Below are positions 16,642 through 26,417 of a stretch of DNA of 64,000 nt, piece after piece (position 1 is the stretch's first letter; each line of letters opens with the position of its first letter). Source of the DNA: Brevundimonas sp. (GTDB lineage Bacteria; Pseudomonadota; Alphaproteobacteria; Caulobacterales; Caulobacteraceae); NCBI GenBank assembly GCA_016742215.1, contig JACVCC010000003.1, positions 62,001-126,000 on the forward strand, given 5' to 3'. A program made the translations under genes and the position numbers. The notes under the pieces are model-generated. The model did no database searches. It was given only the letters and a program-made list of their open reading frames with translations, and was not told where the DNA came from.

Positions 16642-17690
16642 AGCCCCAGCCGCCGGGCCCTTGCCGAGATCTCCAGCAGTAGCCGTTCCGCGATCAGCTG
16701 GTCCGGTGAACCCGTCGTCTTGGTGGCGATGTCGGCGGCGTTGACGCTGTCGAGCACCTTCTCGAGATCGTCCAGCCGCCAGCTGCGCGCCTGACGCAGC
16801 ATTTCGGCCTCCTGTTTCCAGAACACACCGGCGGCCTTTGCGGCCTCCTTGGCATTGGCGCCGTTGGCCTGAAGCACATTGATCCGCCGCAGCTTGCCCA
16901 GATGGATCGACGCCTGTCTCACCGCCATGACAGGGCTCTCTCCCTCGGCCAGAGCTCGCCGCAGACCGGCCTGGGCGGGGGCAGGGCGGCCGCCGAAGGC
17001 CTGCAGGGCGGCGTCCTGAAGCGAGGCGTCCGGCTCGACGCCCAGATGCAGGTCCAGTTCGGCGACGTCGATGCTGCGCCCACTGCCGGGGCCGATGTAG
17101 AGGATCAGCCGCTCGATCTCCTGCCGCATCAGGCCCCGCTCGCGCGGCAGGCGGCTGACGAAACGATCGAGAGCATCGTTGGTGAGGCCGACCTTGTCCG
17201 CGGACAGGGCCTCGCGGGTCATGCGCGCGACGTCGCCGGTCTCGTCCTCGTAGCAGGCGATGCCGACGGCTTCTTTCGCAGCCTCGGCGGCCTTGCGTAG
17301 CGCGGAGTCGCGGCCCAGGGCCCCGGCCTCGATCACCAGCATGGCGTCGGGGTTGAAACCGCCCTCGGCATGGCTCTTCAGTGCGGCCGCCAGCATCTTG
17401 TCGACGGAGGACTTCTCGGCCGACAGACGCACGCGGACCAGGCGACGGCCGCCGATCATCGACAGTGCGGTCAGGGCCTCTTCCAGCCGGGCTTCGTCGC
17501 CGTCGATGTCGCTGTCCGTCAGGACGGTGACGTTGAAGGGGTCGTTCAGATCAGGCGTGATCGCCTTGCACAGGATTTCGGCGCGCTCGGCGACGCCCGA
17601 GCGGTCCTTGCCGTGGATCACGGCGGCGCGGACGCCCCGGTCCGGAGACTTCAGGAAGCGATCGACCTCTGGCCGCTTCGAGAGGATCAC
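16638..17690 (-). CDS. holA: DNA polymerase III delta subunit
   Basis: HolA is the clamp-loader subunit that opens the sliding clamp. The predicted 350-residue protein starts VILSKRPEVDRFLKSPDRGV, followed by the family's AVIHGKDRSGVAERAE segment and a helical C-terminal collar domain (GLRRALAEGESPVMAVRQ). I chose the GTG at 17690, which overlaps the lptE stop as GTGA; the open frame upstream is inside lptE and not HolA-like. The order leuS-lptE-holA is typical of proteobacteria. Its stop shares CTAG with the converging small gene. Confidence 0.92.
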   Translation of the reverse strand: MILSKRPEVDRFLKSPDRGVRAAVIHGKDRSGVAERAEILCKAITPDLNDPFNVTVLTDSDIDGDEARLEEALTALSMIGGRRLVRVRLSAEKSSVDKMLAAALKSHAEGGFNPDAMLVIEAGALGRDSALRKAAEAAKEAVGIACYEDETGDVARMTREALSADKVGLTNDALDRFVSRLPRERGLMRQEIERLILYIGPGSGRSIDVAELDLHLGVEPDASLQDAALQAFGGRPAPAQAGLRRALAEGESPVMAVRQASIHLGKLRRINVLQANGANAKEAAKAAGVFWKQEAEMLRQARSWRLDDLEKVLDSVNAADIATKTTGSPDQLIAERLLLEISARARRLGL

Positions 17691-18172
17691 CGGTCGCTCA
17701 GGGCTCGCAGGAGGTCCAGGCGGATCAGACGCGCCAGTTCGGCCGCTGCGCGCTCCTCGCCGTCCTGCTGGGCGGCGATGGCGGCGTATGGCTGGTCGGC
17801 GGCGGCATAGGTCGTGGTGACCGTCTCGACGCCGGTCATGACCGGTCCGCCGGCGACGGGGTTCAGGGTCCACTGGCCACGCACCGTCAGCTCATAGCGC
17901 ACAGCGGTGTCGTCGATCCGGCGGCCCAGCGGGCGACGGCTCTGGGTGATCTGCGTCTCGAGGCGATAGAGCGGGGTCTGGGCCCCGTCACGGCCTAGGG
18001 CGTCCTCGAGTTGCTCGCGGACGCGGTAGCCCAGCCGGTCGTCCTGGGTGGACACCGAGATGCGCGACAGGCTGCCGCCCGCGCCGGCGTCGCCATAAAG
18101 GGGGGTGAAGCCACAGGCGGAAAGTCCCACGACCGAGACCGAAGCCAGAGCGAGGGCGGCGAGGCGGCGCAT
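17687..18172 (-). CDS. lptE: LPS-assembly lipoprotein LptE
   Basis: LptE plugs the LptD barrel and takes part in placing lipopolysaccharide in the outer membrane. The 161-residue protein has a lipoprotein signal peptide with lipobox LSAC at residues 18-21, then GFTPLYGDAG, the usual LptE start, and a domain with RLETQITQSRRPLGRRIDD. It begins at an ATG sharing one base with the leuS stop (TGATG). The context leuS-lptE-holA confirms the call, since LptE is poorly conserved in sequence. Confidence 0.88.
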   Translation of the reverse strand: MRRLAALALASVSVVGLSACGFTPLYGDAGAGGSLSRISVSTQDDRLGYRVREQLEDALGRDGAQTPLYRLETQITQSRRPLGRRIDDTAVRYELTVRGQWTLNPVAGGPVMTGVETVTTTYAAADQPYAAIAAQQDGEERAAAELARLIRLDLLRALSDR

Positions 18173-20739
18173 CAGGCGACCACCACGTTCACGATGCGAT
18201 CCTTGACCACCACGATCTTCCTCACCGTCAGACCTTCCAGCCGCGCCTGCACTTCCGGGTCGGCCATGACGATAGCTTCCACCTCGGCCGGCTCCAGCCC
18301 GCGGGCGACGCGGATTTCGCCGCGGCGCTTGCCATTGACCTGGATCGGCAGGGTGACCTCGTCGTCGGCCGCCAGAGCCGGATCGTAGACCGGCCAGGGC
18401 GCGTCCAGCACCATCCCCTCTTCGCCCAGCCGCGTCCAGCATTCCTCGGCCAGGTGCGGAGTGAAGGGGGCGATCAGGCGGGCCATGGCCGACAGGGTCT
18501 CGCGCTTCGCCGCGCCGCCGGCCTTGCCGTGATCGCGCACGGTGGCGACGAAGGCGTAGAGCTTGGCGATGGCCGAGTTGAAGCGGAAGCCCGAGACGCC
18601 TTCGGTCACCGCCTTGATGGCCTTGTGCGTCTCGCGCAGCAGCGAGGCGTTGGCGGCCTCGTCGCCTTCGACGGCCGGATCGAATCCGTCGAACTCGTTC
18701 CAGACGCGCTGGACGAAACGGCTGGCCCCCTCGACGCCGCCAGGGGTCCATTGCACGTCCCGCTCGGGCGGGCTGTCCGACAGGACGAACAGGCGGCCGG
18801 CATCGACGCCATAGGTGTCGACGATCTCCTGCGGGGCCACGACGTTCTTCTTCGACTTGGACATCTTCTCGATGTCGCCGATCGACAGGACCTTGCCGTC
18901 CGACAGGCGGGTGGCGACGCGCTTGCCGTCCACCGTCTCGATGCGGACGTCTGCGGGCTCGACCCAGGCCGGTTTGCCGACGCTGTCGACGCCGTCGAAA
19001 TAGGTCTCGTGGACCACCATCCCCTGGGTGAACAGGCCGGCGAACGGCTCCTTCACATTCATCAGGCCCGCGTCGCTCAGGGCGCGGCTGATGAAGCGGG
19101 CGTAGAGCAGGTGGAGGACGGCATGCTCGACGCCGCCGATGTACTGGTCAACCGGCAGCCAGTGATCCGCGGCCTCGCGCGAGATCGGCTCGTCCGCCGT
19201 CGGATCGGCGAAGCGGGCGAAGTACCAGCTGGAGTCCACGAAGGTGTCGAGCGTGTCTGTTTCGCGCGTCGCATCACCGTGACACGACGGGCATTTGACG
19301 TGCTTCCACGTCGGGTGACGGTCCAGCGGATTGCCCGGAGTGTCGAAGGTGACGTCCTTGGGCAGTTCGACCGGCAGCTGATCCGCCGGCTGGGCGCCGC
19401 AGGTCGGGCAGTGGATGACCGGGATCGGGCAACCCCAGTAGCGCTGGCGGCTGACGCCCCAGTCGCGCAGGCGATAGATGGTCGCGCCCTGACCTTGACC
19501 GGCCGCCTCGATGCGGGCGATGGCCTCGGCCTTGGCCGCCTCGATCTCCAGACCGTTCAGGAAGTCCGAATGGAAGATCGTGCCAGGACCGGTATAGGCC
19601 TCGGATTCGACGGCGAAATCATCGCCGGTGCCGTCAGGTCTCACGACCGGGATAATCGGCAGCTCGTACTTGGTGGCGAACTCGAAGTCGCGCTGGTCAT
19701 GGGCGGGACATCCGAAGATGGCCCCCGTGCCGTACTCCGACAGGATGAAGTTGGCCATCCAGACGCTGACCTCGCGGCCGTCGAACGGGTGAACGACCTT
19801 CAGGCCGGTGTCGAAGCCGACCTTCTCGGCCTGGTCGATCTCGGCCTGGGTCGAACCGCCCTTGCGGCACTCGGCGATGAAGGCGGCCGCGGCCGGGTTG
19901 CTCTCGGCCAGGGCGCGGGCGACCGGGTGGTCGGCGGCGATGCCCATGAAGCTGGCGCCGAACAGGGTGTCGGGGCGGGTGGTGTAGATTTCCAGACCGT
20001 CGGGCGCGCCGGCGGGCGCAGCGCCGGCCCAGGCCCAGGTCATCTGCAGGCCCTTGGAACGGCCGATCCAGTTCTCCTGCATCAGGCGGACCTTGTCGGG
20101 CCAGCGGCCTTCCAGTTCCTTCAGGCCCTCGATCAGGTCGTCGGCATAGTCGGTGATCCGCAGGAACCACTGATTCAGCTTGCGCTTCTCGACGATCGCG
20201 CCCGAGCGCCAGCCGCGGCCATCGACCACCTGCTCATTGGCCAGCACAGTGTTGTCGACCGGGTCCCAGTTGACGACCGAGTCCTTGCGATAGACCAGGC
20301 CACGCTTGAACAGCTCCAGGAACCAGGCCTGCTGCTTGCCGTAGTAGGCCGGATCGCAGGTGGCGAACTCGCGGCTCCAATCCAGCGACAGGCCCAGCAG
20401 CTTCAGCTGGTCGCGCATGTTGGCGATGTTGGACCAGGTCCAGTCGCCGGGATGGATGCCGCGCTCGATGGCGGCGTTCTCCGCCGGCAGGCCGAAGGCG
20501 TCCCAGCCCATGGGATGCAGGACGTCGAAGCCCTGCGCCCGCTTCGAGCGGGCGACGACGTCGCCCATCACATAGTTGCGGGCGTGGCCCATGTGGATGT
20601 TCCCGGACGGGTAGGGGAACATCTCCAGCACATAGTATTTCGGCCGGCCCGTGCCGGTCGTCGGCATGCGGAAGGCGTCTGCAGCCGCCCAGCGGGCCTG
20701 CTGGCGTGGTTCGGCGGTCTTGGGCTCGTAGCGGGCCAC
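18172..20739 (-). CDS. leuS: Leucyl-tRNA synthetase
   Basis: LeuS charges tRNA-Leu. The 855-residue class I synthetase has the HMGH (HIGH-type) motif at residues 49-52, an editing domain, a zinc-like CPTCGAQ / CPSCHG region, [10 protein letters not shown], and KMSKSKKN at 625-632. Length and start ([20 protein letters not shown]) suit the family. It heads the minus-strand group leuS-lptE-holA, joined by overlapping codons. Confidence 0.96.
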   Translation of the reverse strand: MARYEPKTAEPRQQARWAAADAFRMPTTGTGRPKYYVLEMFPYPSGNIHMGHARNYVMGDVVARSKRAQGFDVLHPMGWDAFGLPAENAAIERGIHPGDWTWSNIANMRDQLKLLGLSLDWSREFATCDPAYYGKQQAWFLELFKRGLVYRKDSVVNWDPVDNTVLANEQVVDGRGWRSGAIVEKRKLNQWFLRITDYADDLIEGLKELEGRWPDKVRLMQENWIGRSKGLQMTWAWAGAAPAGAPDGLEIYTTRPDTLFGASFMGIAADHPVARALAESNPAAAAFIAECRKGGSTQAEIDQAEKVGFDTGLKVVHPFDGREVSVWMANFILSEYGTGAIFGCPAHDQRDFEFATKYELPIIPVVRPDGTGDDFAVESEAYTGPGTIFHSDFLNGLEIEAAKAEAIARIEAAGQGQGATIYRLRDWGVSRQRYWGCPIPVIHCPTCGAQPADQLPVELPKDVTFDTPGNPLDRHPTWKHVKCPSCHGDATRETDTLDTFVDSSWYFARFADPTADEPISREAADHWLPVDQYIGGVEHAVLHLLYARFISRALSDAGLMNVKEPFAGLFTQGMVVHETYFDGVDSVGKPAWVEPADVRIETVDGKRVATRLSDGKVLSIGDIEKMSKSKKNVVAPQEIVDTYGVDAGRLFVLSDSPPERDVQWTPGGVEGASRFVQRVWNEFDGFDPAVEGDEAANASLLRETHKAIKAVTEGVSGFRFNSAIAKLYAFVATVRDHGKAGGAAKRETLSAMARLIAPFTPHLAEECWTRLGEEGMVLDAPWPVYDPALAADDEVTLPIQVNGKRRGEIRVARGLEPAEVEAIVMADPEVQARLEGLTVRKIVVVKDRIVNVVVA

Positions 20740-20804
20740 GGCAATCCTTGAGGCGTCGCTCCTGAAGGGCGAGCCTTGAGGAGGCTTATGGTCGGGAGGC
20801 GGGT

Positions 20805-21293
20805 TTAGCGGCGGGTCGGCGTGTTCTGGAGATTGAGCTGACGCGCCTTGGTCAGGATCGCGTTCTCAAGGTCCGTCTCGGTCTGGGCCGCCACAGGGGC
20901 GCCGACCCAGTTGCCGGTCGCGTCGCGCACTTCCTTGGTGATCGACACGTTCAGCGCATCGGCCCGAAGTCGGGTGTCGAGGATGAACACGGTCGCCTTG
21001 AAGCGCTCGTTCGGCGTCTGGGGGTCGGTGTACCAGTCGTAGTTGATCACGCCGCCCCAAGGATCGGCGTTGGCCAGCGGCATGAAGCTCAGGGTGTCCA
21101 GGCTGGCGCGCCACAGGAAGGCGTTGACGCCGATGCCGGTCTGAGCGGCAGCGGCGCGAGCCGCCGGAGAGGTCGTGTTGCCGCCGCCGAAGACGTCACC
21201 AACGGTGGGTCCGAACGGACGGTCCGAAGAGCAGGCGCCCAGCACCAGGCCCGAGGCGATCAGGGCGAGCGTCGCACCGCGAACCAGCACCAT
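20805..21293 (-). CDS. DUF3576-family lipoprotein
   Basis: The 162-residue protein has a signal peptide ending in lipobox LGAC, then a mature part with [39 protein letters not shown] and [15 protein letters not shown], the hallmark of DUF3576 proteins. No molecular function is established; it is expected to be anchored to a membrane facing the periplasm. I chose the ATG at 21293, preceded by GGAGA at good spacing, over the ATG at 21311, which has no ribosome-binding site. It follows leuS in many alphaproteobacteria. Confidence 0.85.
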   Translation of the reverse strand: MVLVRGATLALIASGLVLGACSSDRPFGPTVGDVFGGGNTTSPAARAAAAQTGIGVNAFLWRASLDTLSFMPLANADPWGGVINYDWYTDPQTPNERFKATVFILDTRLRADALNVSITKEVRDATGNWVGAPVAAQTETDLENAILTKARQLNLQNTPTRR

Positions 21294-21628
21294 CGAGAGT
21301 TCTCCATTCATCGAGCCATGCGGCGGACCTTCCGACGCACGCGCCGGCGCGCCCGAACCCGGGTCGCTGCCGAAGCGATGCTCTATAACACGGCGAAAAG
21401 GGGCGATGACAAGGCGAAGACGACGAACCCTGACGGTTCGTGTCAAAGGCGAGGCGAGGGGAAGGCGGGAGGGCTGCCCGGCCGTGACGCTCGCGCCACA
21501 GGAGTCTTCAGAGTCGCGCGGAACCTGCATCGAGCGCCGCAGTTACGTTGACCGGGCTGACCAGCGGTGTCTACTTGCTGGAGAACAAGACTGCGACGGG
21601 ATCTCCGACGCGGCGAGAAGGGCAGGAT
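21294..21628. other. Intergenic region between divergent DUF3576 and NtrZ-like genes
   Basis: No convincing gene. It must hold divergent promoters. A perfect 7-bp hairpin ACGAACC / GGTTCGT with a five-base loop lies at 21423-21441; without a T-tract it looks more like an operator or RNA structure than a terminator. Confidence 0.5.
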
Positions 21629-22018
21629 ATGCGCAAGAGCGCTGTCATCGCTGGAATGATTGCAGGCGTCGCCCTGATCGGCCTTGCCGATACGGCGGCC
21701 GCCCAGTCGCGCACCCGTGCGCCCGCCGTTTCGCTGAACGACGCCCAATCCGCCCGCACCACCGCGCCCTCCGGCCAGAGCCGCATGCGGTTCACCGAGC
21801 GCGGTCGCTGGGGCCTGGATCTGAACATGAGCCAGCCCGTCGGTCGTGAGGACAGCCTCGCCGACGTCGAGGCCGGCGCCTACTACCGGGTCAATCCGCG
21901 TCTGCGCGTCGGCGCCGCCGCTGGTCTGGCCTCGCCGGAACAGGATCCGGCCCGCGCCCCGCAGACCGACCAGCGCACCGCTCCGCGCTTCCGTCTGGAA
22001 TCGATCTTCCGCTTCTGA
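21629..22018 (+). CDS. NtrZ-like periplasmic protein
   Basis: A 129-residue protein with a cleavable signal peptide (MRKSAVIAGMIAGVALIGLA, cut after TAAA). The mature part has RGRWGLDLNMSQPVGRE, VEAGAYYRVNPRLRVGAAAG and a C-terminal RLESIFRF. This pattern resembles NtrZ, a periplasmic regulator of the histidine kinase NtrY in Caulobacter crescentus. The ending in Phe and the RLRVGAA repeats could also suit a small outer-membrane-associated strand protein. No NtrY gene is in this window. The match is from memory of the family, so treat the name as provisional. Confidence 0.6.
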   Translation: MRKSAVIAGMIAGVALIGLADTAAAQSRTRAPAVSLNDAQSARTTAPSGQSRMRFTERGRWGLDLNMSQPVGREDSLADVEAGAYYRVNPRLRVGAAAGLASPEQDPARAPQTDQRTAPRFRLESIFRF

Positions 22019-22022
22019 TCGA

Positions 22023-22661
22023 TCACTTCGGCCCGTACGCCGCCCGGATCGCTTCCACACCTGCCAGCCCGCACGCGCCCGAGCCGATGAGCTCGCGCGC
22101 ATTTCCTGCATGGACGCCGCCCAGCGCATAGACGGGGCAGGGAGCGGAACGCACCAGTTGAGCGAACCGGTCGACGCCCAGCTCAGGTCTGGCGGCCGAG
22201 GCTCCTCCGGCCGCGAAGGCGGGCGAAACGATCGCTGCGTCGAGGACTGACGCGAGGGCCAGCGCCTCGGCCGAGTGCGCCGCGCCTGTCAGGAGCCATT
22301 CCGGACGCTCCGGACGCAATCTCTCCGCCTGTTCAAGCGCCCGCTCCGGCAAATGGATTCCATCGGCTTCGACAGATTCCGCCAGGGCTGTGTCGAGACC
22401 GATCAGCAGGCGGACGCCCGCAACCGCGGTTGCGTCCCTCAGCCGGCGGGCGGTCAAGGCCGCGTCTCCCGAACCGAAATGTCGGAAGATCACAGCCGAT
22501 CCGGGCGGCAGGGCCGTAGCCGTCTCCCAAGGCCGCGGCGTCCGCTCGGGGTCGGTGAAGAACAGCAGCGGCGGCAGCGGACGCGGCGGGCGGCTGACTT
22601 CGGCGGCAGCGCGGGCTAGACCGCTGGCCACCTCCCACAGGATTTCGGCATCCGGACGCAT
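22023..22661 (-). CDS. Thiamine phosphate synthase-like (ThiE/TenI) protein
   Basis: This 212-residue TIM-barrel protein resembles ThiE/TenI: RLLIGLDTALAESVEADGIH, LPERALEQAERL, TGAAHSAEALALA, and VYALGGVHAGNARELIGSGA near the C-terminus. The usual GPVFPT phosphate loop is replaced by VSPAFAAGGASAARP, so real thiamine phosphate synthase activity is uncertain. The ATG at 22661 has AGAGG upstream and overlaps the divergent yggS-like start. It converges on the NtrZ-like gene, the two stop codons lying within TGATCGATCA. Confidence 0.72.
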   Translation of the reverse strand: MRPDAEILWEVASGLARAAAEVSRPPRPLPPLLFFTDPERTPRPWETATALPPGSAVIFRHFGSGDAALTARRLRDATAVAGVRLLIGLDTALAESVEADGIHLPERALEQAERLRPERPEWLLTGAAHSAEALALASVLDAAIVSPAFAAGGASAARPELGVDRFAQLVRSAPCPVYALGGVHAGNARELIGSGACGLAGVEAIRAAYGPK

Positions 22662-23361
22662 GACGACCTCTTCTCCCGATCAAGCCCCGACGTCCAGCCC
22701 GGTTTCAGAGCGGATAGAGGCGGCGCGCCGGAAGATCGTCCGCGCCTGCAGGATCGCCGGGCGCGAGGTGGCCGGGGTGACCCTGACGGCCGTGACCAAG
22801 ACCCAGACTGACCCGGTAATCCGCGATGCGCTCGATGTCGGTCAGCGCGTATTCGGCGAGAACCGCGTGCAGGAGGCGCAGGCGCACTGGGCGACGCTGC
22901 GAGCGGAGGTTCCGGATCTCGAGCTGCGGCTGATCGGTCCCCTTCAGACGAACAAGGTCGCCGACGCGGTCGCCCTGTTCGATGTCATCGAGACGGTGGA
23001 CCGTCCGAAGCTGGCCGAGGCGCTGGCGGTCGAGACGGGGAAGCATGGGCGGGCGCTGCGGGTCCTGGTGCAGGTCAACACGGGAGAGGAACCGCAGAAG
23101 GCCGGCGTCCTGCCTTCCGATGCCGATGCGCTGATTGAAAAGGCGCGGGCGCTCGGTCTGAAGGTCGAGGGGCTGATGTGCATTCCTCCGGTCGACGAAG
23201 CGCCCGGCCTGCACTTCGCCCTGCTCCGCAAGATCGCGCGGCGGAACGGCCTGTCGGTGCTCTCGATGGGCATGAGCGACGATTTCGATGTCGCCATTCG
23301 CTTCGGCGCGACCCATGTGCGGCTTGGATCGGCGTTGTTCGGGGAACGAAAACCCGCCTGA
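22660..23361 (+). CDS. YggS-family pyridoxal phosphate homeostasis protein
   Basis: YggS/PLPBP proteins bind pyridoxal 5'-phosphate without known catalysis and balance vitamin B6 and amino-acid pools. The 233-residue protein has VTLTAVTKTQTDPVIRDAL with the PLP lysine, VFGENRVQEAQAHW, LRLIGPLQTNKVADA, VNTGEEPQKAGV and LSMGMSDDFDVAIRFGATH, the standard signatures. The ATG at 22660 is the only start reaching the family N-terminus, but it has a poor ribosome-binding site and shares two bases with the opposite thiE-like start. Confidence 0.88.
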   Translation: MTTSSPDQAPTSSPVSERIEAARRKIVRACRIAGREVAGVTLTAVTKTQTDPVIRDALDVGQRVFGENRVQEAQAHWATLRAEVPDLELRLIGPLQTNKVADAVALFDVIETVDRPKLAEALAVETGKHGRALRVLVQVNTGEEPQKAGVLPSDADALIEKARALGLKVEGLMCIPPVDEAPGLHFALLRKIARRNGLSVLSMGMSDDFDVAIRFGATHVRLGSALFGERKPA

Positions 23362-23443
23362 ACGTCCTCTATTGGACTGAAAACCGCGGCCAATCGGCCT
23401 GCCGCCCTTGGCGGATCGCCCAAGCCTCGCCATTCTTGCACAC

Positions 23444-24130
23444 ATGCCCACGCCCAAGACGATCCTGATCATCGACGACGACGACGACCTGCGCGAGGCG
23501 CTGGCCGAGCAGCTGGCGCTGCACGAGGCCTTCCGCCCGTTGCAGGCCTCGACCGCAACGGAAGGCGTCAAGCTGGGTCGCGAGACCCGTGCCGATCTGA
23601 TCCTGCTGGACGTCGACCTGCCCGACATGGACGGCCGCGAGGCCTGCCGCCTTCTGCGCAAGGACGGCGTTTCGACCCCGATCATCATGCTGACGGGGCA
23701 GTCCTCGGACGCCGATACAGTGCTGGGGCTCGAGTCGGGCGCCAACGACTATGTGACCAAGCCCTTCCGGTTCGCGGTCCTGCTGGCGCGCATTCGCGCC
23801 CATCTGCGCAGCCACGAACAGTCGGAAGACGCCGTCTTCCGCATCGGACCCTATGAGTTCCGCCCGGCGGCCAAGATTCTGGTCGACGACAAGGCCCGAA
23901 AGATCCGTCTGACGGAAAAAGAGACCAACATCCTGAAGTACCTCTACCGCGCCGGGGCCAAGGCCGTGTCGCGCGAGGAACTGCTGACCGAGGTCTGGGG
24001 CTACAATGCGGGGGTCACGACCCACACGCTGGAAACCCACATCTACCGCCTGCGGCAGAAGATCGAGCCCGAGCCCGGTCAGGCGCGTCTGCTTCTGACC
24101 GACGCCGGCGGATACCGCCTTCAACCCTGA
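23444..24130 (+). CDS. cenR: OmpR-family response regulator, probable CenR
   Basis: The 228-residue protein has a receiver domain (ILIIDDDDDLREALAEQL, phospho-acceptor D56 in LILLDVDLPDMDG, lysine in VTKPFRFAVLLARIRA) and a winged-helix output domain (IRLTEKETNILKYLYRAG, THTLETHIYRLRQKIEP). This closely resembles CenR of Caulobacter crescentus, an essential envelope regulator paired with kinase CenK, and the position downstream of the parAB-leuS block agrees. I start at the ATG at 23444; the frame is open 12 codons upstream. No cognate kinase is adjacent. Confidence 0.8.
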   Translation: MPTPKTILIIDDDDDLREALAEQLALHEAFRPLQASTATEGVKLGRETRADLILLDVDLPDMDGREACRLLRKDGVSTPIIMLTGQSSDADTVLGLESGANDYVTKPFRFAVLLARIRAHLRSHEQSEDAVFRIGPYEFRPAAKILVDDKARKIRLTEKETNILKYLYRAGAKAVSREELLTEVWGYNAGVTTHTLETHIYRLRQKIEPEPGQARLLLTDAGGYRLQP

Positions 24131-24945
24131 TTGGGCCGCCATTCGCTGAGGCGTTCTCCGGTCGGCGTCTCGAAGGCGATCAGGTCCAGGGCCACGGCCG
24201 CGATGCAGGTCGGGGCGCGATCCGCACCGTTCGAGGTGCAGCGCACCGGTCGTCCGTCCGGGAAGGCGGAGATACGCCCCTCCAGAAGCAGCCGGTAGCC
24301 GCCGTTCGGGCGAATCGCGGGACTCCCCTCCTCACTCCGCACCACGAACCGGTACGACTCTCCCGGTCGGCCGAGGCGCGACCCGCCCGCGGGCCGGATC
24401 GCCGCCAGCCCCATCGTCGGAACGGGCGCGGGGCCGGCAATCTGGACGTCTGACGACGAAGCGCAGTCCTCGGACCGGATCCACGGGCGGGAGACCCAGT
24501 ATCCTTCCACGCCATCCCACGTCGGTGGATCGGCGGCATCGACGAGGGTGGAGCGGGTCCAGTCGGCAGGAAGGACTTCCAGCGTGATGCCTGCGTCGGT
24601 CGCCGTCGCCGTCGCCACCCCTCGGGGCGCGGGCGCTGGCGCAACGTCTTCAACAGCCTCGCTGACGGGTGAGGTCCCACCGCAGGCGAAGGGGATCCTG
24701 ATCGAGAAGGTGCGGTTGGCCAGCGTCGCGGTCGTGATCGGACGATTGGTGGCGAAGTCCGACGCTGCGACGGCGAGGCCATCCACCAGCGCAGCCCTTC
24801 CCATCGGCGCGACCGTCACCACGGGCGGTGGTTCGGACGACACGGGCGCCGGAGCATCGGCCGGCTCGCTCCTGTCGCAGGCCGCCAGCAGGGCCAGAAC
24901 CGCCGGCACGCCGGCCCGACAGATCGATCTCGCCGTCATCGTCAT
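24121..24945 (-). CDS. Putative lipoprotein of unknown function
   Basis: This 274-residue protein has a basic N-terminus, a hydrophobic stretch and lipobox LAAC (ALLAACDRSE), followed by a Pro-rich linker and a globular region with RIPFACGGTSP, WTRSTLVDAADPPTWDGVEG and RPVRCTSNGADRAPTCIA. Four cysteines in the mature part could form disulphides. I recognise no family. Its end overlaps cenR by ten bases in a convergent arrangement, and it is divergent from the SLC13 permease gene. Envelope location beside an envelope regulator is suggestive only. Confidence 0.65.
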   Translation of the reverse strand: MTMTARSICRAGVPAVLALLAACDRSEPADAPAPVSSEPPPVVTVAPMGRAALVDGLAVAASDFATNRPITTATLANRTFSIRIPFACGGTSPVSEAVEDVAPAPAPRGVATATATDAGITLEVLPADWTRSTLVDAADPPTWDGVEGYWVSRPWIRSEDCASSSDVQIAGPAPVPTMGLAAIRPAGGSRLGRPGESYRFVVRSEEGSPAIRPNGGYRLLLEGRISAFPDGRPVRCTSNGADRAPTCIAAVALDLIAFETPTGERLSEWRPNQG

Positions 24946-25010
24946 GGAACCGTCGCCCCCCGTCGCTCGCTACACACCCAAGCTTTAGCGCACGAAAGCC
25001 GAGGGGGTTC

Positions 25011-26417
25011 ATGAACTTCGACCAGATCGCCGCCCTTGTGGTGCTCGCGGGCGTCATTGTGGCGCTCGTGCATGGCAAGTTGCGGGCGGACGTCGTGGCC
25101 CTGACGGGCGCCGCCCTGCTGCTCATGCTGGGCGTGGTCCGGCCGGTCGAGGTCCAGGGCGCCTTCGCGAGCCCGGCGGTCATCGCCCTGGCCGGCCTGT
25201 TCGTCATCGCCTATGCGATCGAGCTGTCGGGTCTCCTGGCCTGGCTGATCCGCAAGGCGCAGGGCCTCACCCGCGTTATGGGCTCGCAGGCGATCTGGAT
25301 GGTGATCGCGGCCTGCGGTTCGGTGGGCGGCTTCCTGAACAATACGCCGGTGGTGGTGTTGGCCGCGCCCGTGGTGCGTGACATGGCGACATCGCTGAAC
25401 CTGTCGCCCAAGCGGTTCCTGATGCCCCTGAGCTATGTCGTCGTGCTGGGCGGGCTGCTGACCCTGATCGGCACCTCGACCAACCTGCTGGTCAACGACA
25501 TGGCGCGAAACGCCGGCCAGCCGGTCTTCGGTCTGTTCGACATCACCGGCGTGGGTTTGATCATCGCCCTGGCCGGGGGGCTCTACCTCTACTTCGTGGG
25601 CGCCAGGCAGCTCGATCGGCCGGCGCGGTTCGACGAGGTGCGGATGCGTCGTCGCCAGCTCGCAGCAGAACGGGTGCAGGCGCGTGCGGCCGCCAGCCAG
25701 AGGTCGGCCGGATGGCTTGGGCGGCTCTTCCGCCAGGCCGTTCCGGTGTATCGGCCCGATGGCTCCGGCGATGCGGTGCTGGGGGACGTGGCTCTCTATG
25801 AGGAGGGGGCTCACAAGCCGCTGCAGCCGATGCAGGCGGCGGTGTCGATCGTCATCTTCCTTGGCGTGATCCTGGTCTCCGCCCTCAATATCGCACCGAT
25901 CGCCGCGGCGGCCTTTGCAGGGGCGGTGCTGCTGATCCTCCTGCGGGTCATCACGGCGGATGAGGCCTATGCAGGGCTTCGGCCTGAGATCCTGTTGCTG
26001 ATCGCCGGCATGGTCGTGGTCGGCATGGCGATCGAGGTCACCGGCTTGGCGTCCGCCGCGGCCTCCGGCCTGATCGACATCGTCCGGCCTCTGGGACCGA
26101 TGGGGGCGCTGATCATCTTCTACGGCGTGACCCTGTTCGCGACCGAACTGTTGTCCAACGCGACGGTGGCCGTGCTGATCACGCCGGTGGCCGTGGCGCT
26201 GGCGGAGAGTCTGGGCGTCGATCCGCGGCCGTTCCTGGTGGCGGTGATGATGGCCGCCTCGGCCGCGTTCGCCACACCGTTCGGCTATCAGACCAATGTT
26301 CTGGTCTTCAACATGGCTGGCTACAGCTATCTGGATTTCGTCCGGGTCGGTGTGCCGCTGAACCTGGTGACCTGGGCGGCCGCCATGGTCGCGATCCCGA
26401 TCTTCTTCCCGTTCTAG
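25011..26417 (+). CDS. SLC13-family (divalent anion:sodium symporter type) permease
   Basis: This 468-residue integral membrane protein has about 11-12 hydrophobic segments in two repeats. The family's paired substrate-binding loops are visible: GFLNNTPVVVLAAP with LIGTSTNLLVNDMA in the first half, and LLSNATVAVLITPVAVA with FATPFGYQTNVLVFN in the second. A soluble basic loop (about 225-275) separates the halves. Substrates in the family include sulfate, dicarboxylates and phosphate; this one cannot be assigned. GAGGGGG precedes the ATG at 25011. Its stop shares CTAG with converging xthA. Confidence 0.87.
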   Translation: MNFDQIAALVVLAGVIVALVHGKLRADVVALTGAALLLMLGVVRPVEVQGAFASPAVIALAGLFVIAYAIELSGLLAWLIRKAQGLTRVMGSQAIWMVIAACGSVGGFLNNTPVVVLAAPVVRDMATSLNLSPKRFLMPLSYVVVLGGLLTLIGTSTNLLVNDMARNAGQPVFGLFDITGVGLIIALAGGLYLYFVGARQLDRPARFDEVRMRRRQLAAERVQARAAASQRSAGWLGRLFRQAVPVYRPDGSGDAVLGDVALYEEGAHKPLQPMQAAVSIVIFLGVILVSALNIAPIAAAAFAGAVLLILLRVITADEAYAGLRPEILLLIAGMVVVGMAIEVTGLASAAASGLIDIVRPLGPMGALIIFYGVTLFATELLSNATVAVLITPVAVALAESLGVDPRPFLVAVMMAASAAFATPFGYQTNVLVFNMAGYSYLDFVRVGVPLNLVTWAAAMVAIPIFFPF

